NCBI GenBank assembly: GCA_020627605.1
Contig: JAHDGO010000123.1
Coordinates: forward strand, 1 to 6,349
Length of the DNA: 6,349 nucleotides
Direction: 5' to 3'
Source of the DNA: Yoonia sp.
GTDB lineage: Bacteria > Pseudomonadota > Alphaproteobacteria > Rhodobacterales > Rhodobacteraceae
Each line of letters begins with the position of its first letter. Within the stretch, counting starts at the first letter, position 1. The notes under the pieces were generated by a model. It was not told where the DNA came from. It made no database searches and worked only from the letters and a program-made list of their open reading frames with translations. The position numbers and the translations under genes were made by a program. Below are positions 6,236-6,349 of the stretch, one piece after another.

Positions 6236-6317
6236 GGGAAGCGCGCCAGAGATGATGGCATCGCGGATCGCCTTGGCGATTTGGGCGGACAGGTCGGCGG
6301 GGTGCTTGGGGTTTCAT
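6236..6317 (-). pseudogene. Frameshifted N-terminal end of the GntR gene
   Basis: In the GntR frame this stretch reads ...ADLSAQIAKAIRDAIISGAL, the typical first helix of GntR domains. The frame opens only after a TGA at 6316-6314. The nearest ATG (6317-6315) is one base out of frame. Removing one C from either four-C run on the minus strand (6311-6308 or 6302-6299) would join that ATG to the GntR frame and give a normal protein of about 242 residues. It is either a real mutation or a sequencing error in a homopolymer. Confidence 0.7.
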
Positions 6318-6328
6318 ATGTCTGACAT
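6318..6328. promoter_or_regulatory. GntR-type operator candidate 1
   Basis: ATGTCTGACAT is a perfect 11-bp palindrome with a central T. Short odd-length palindromes of this kind (core TGTCTGACA) are typical of FCD GntR operators. It directly abuts the probable original ATG of the GntR gene, so autoregulation is likely. Confidence 0.55.
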
Positions 6329-6335
6329 TTAATGT

Positions 6336-6346
6336 TTGTCTGGCAA
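6336..6346. promoter_or_regulatory. GntR-type operator candidate 2
   Basis: TTGTCTGGCAA is a near-perfect palindrome (one mismatched pair) sharing the TGTCTGRCA core with the site at 6318. The centres are 18 bp apart. A divergent target gene may lie beyond the right edge. Confidence 0.5.
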
Positions 6347-6349
6347 CGT

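Overview
The window looks like chromosomal DNA of an alphaproteobacterium, most likely a member of the Rhodobacterales (Roseobacter group). The strongest evidence is a circularly permuted two-piece tmRNA gene whose tag reads ANDNKAPMALAA. The GC-rich coding sequence and the gene repertoire (rhodanese-ChrB plus ChrA, DUF1194, SRAP, Sco, FCD-type GntR) agree with this. No mobile element, CRISPR array, rRNA or tRNA gene was seen.

Layout from left to right. (1) Minus strand, 1-983: a chromate module, with a rhodanese-ChrB protein joined by an ATGA stop/start overlap to chrA, which runs off the left edge. (2) Minus strand, 1096-1749: a secreted von Willebrand A-like protein (DUF1194). (3) Minus strand, about 1816-2133: ssrA, the permuted tmRNA gene. 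(4) 2134-2234: a divergent control region with three CTGTAC units spaced exactly 11 bp apart. (5) Plus strand, 2235-2873: a SRAP (YedK/HMCES-type) DNA-protein crosslinking protein. (6) Minus strand, 2874-3686: a probable Fe(II)/2-oxoglutarate oxygenase-like protein whose stop codon abuts the SRAP stop. (7) Minus strand, 3807-4154: a small DUF4345 membrane protein. (8) Plus strand, 4256-4858: an unrecognised protein followed by a good intrinsic terminator. (9) Minus strand, 4898-5503: a Sco-type copper/thiol protein with a perfect inverted repeat just upstream of its ribosome binding site. (10) Minus strand, 5588 to about 6317: an FCD-type GntR regulator whose N-terminal start appears broken by a one-base frameshift, with two operator-like palindromes at the right edge.

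The window is mostly housekeeping and stress-response genes. It has ribosome rescue (tmRNA), abasic-site protection (SRAP), chromate efflux and copper handling for cytochrome oxidase (Sco). No single large new system is evident. The least explained features are the helically phased CTGTAC array between ssrA and the SRAP gene, the frameshift and palindromes at the GntR gene, and the unrecognised protein at 4256-4858.
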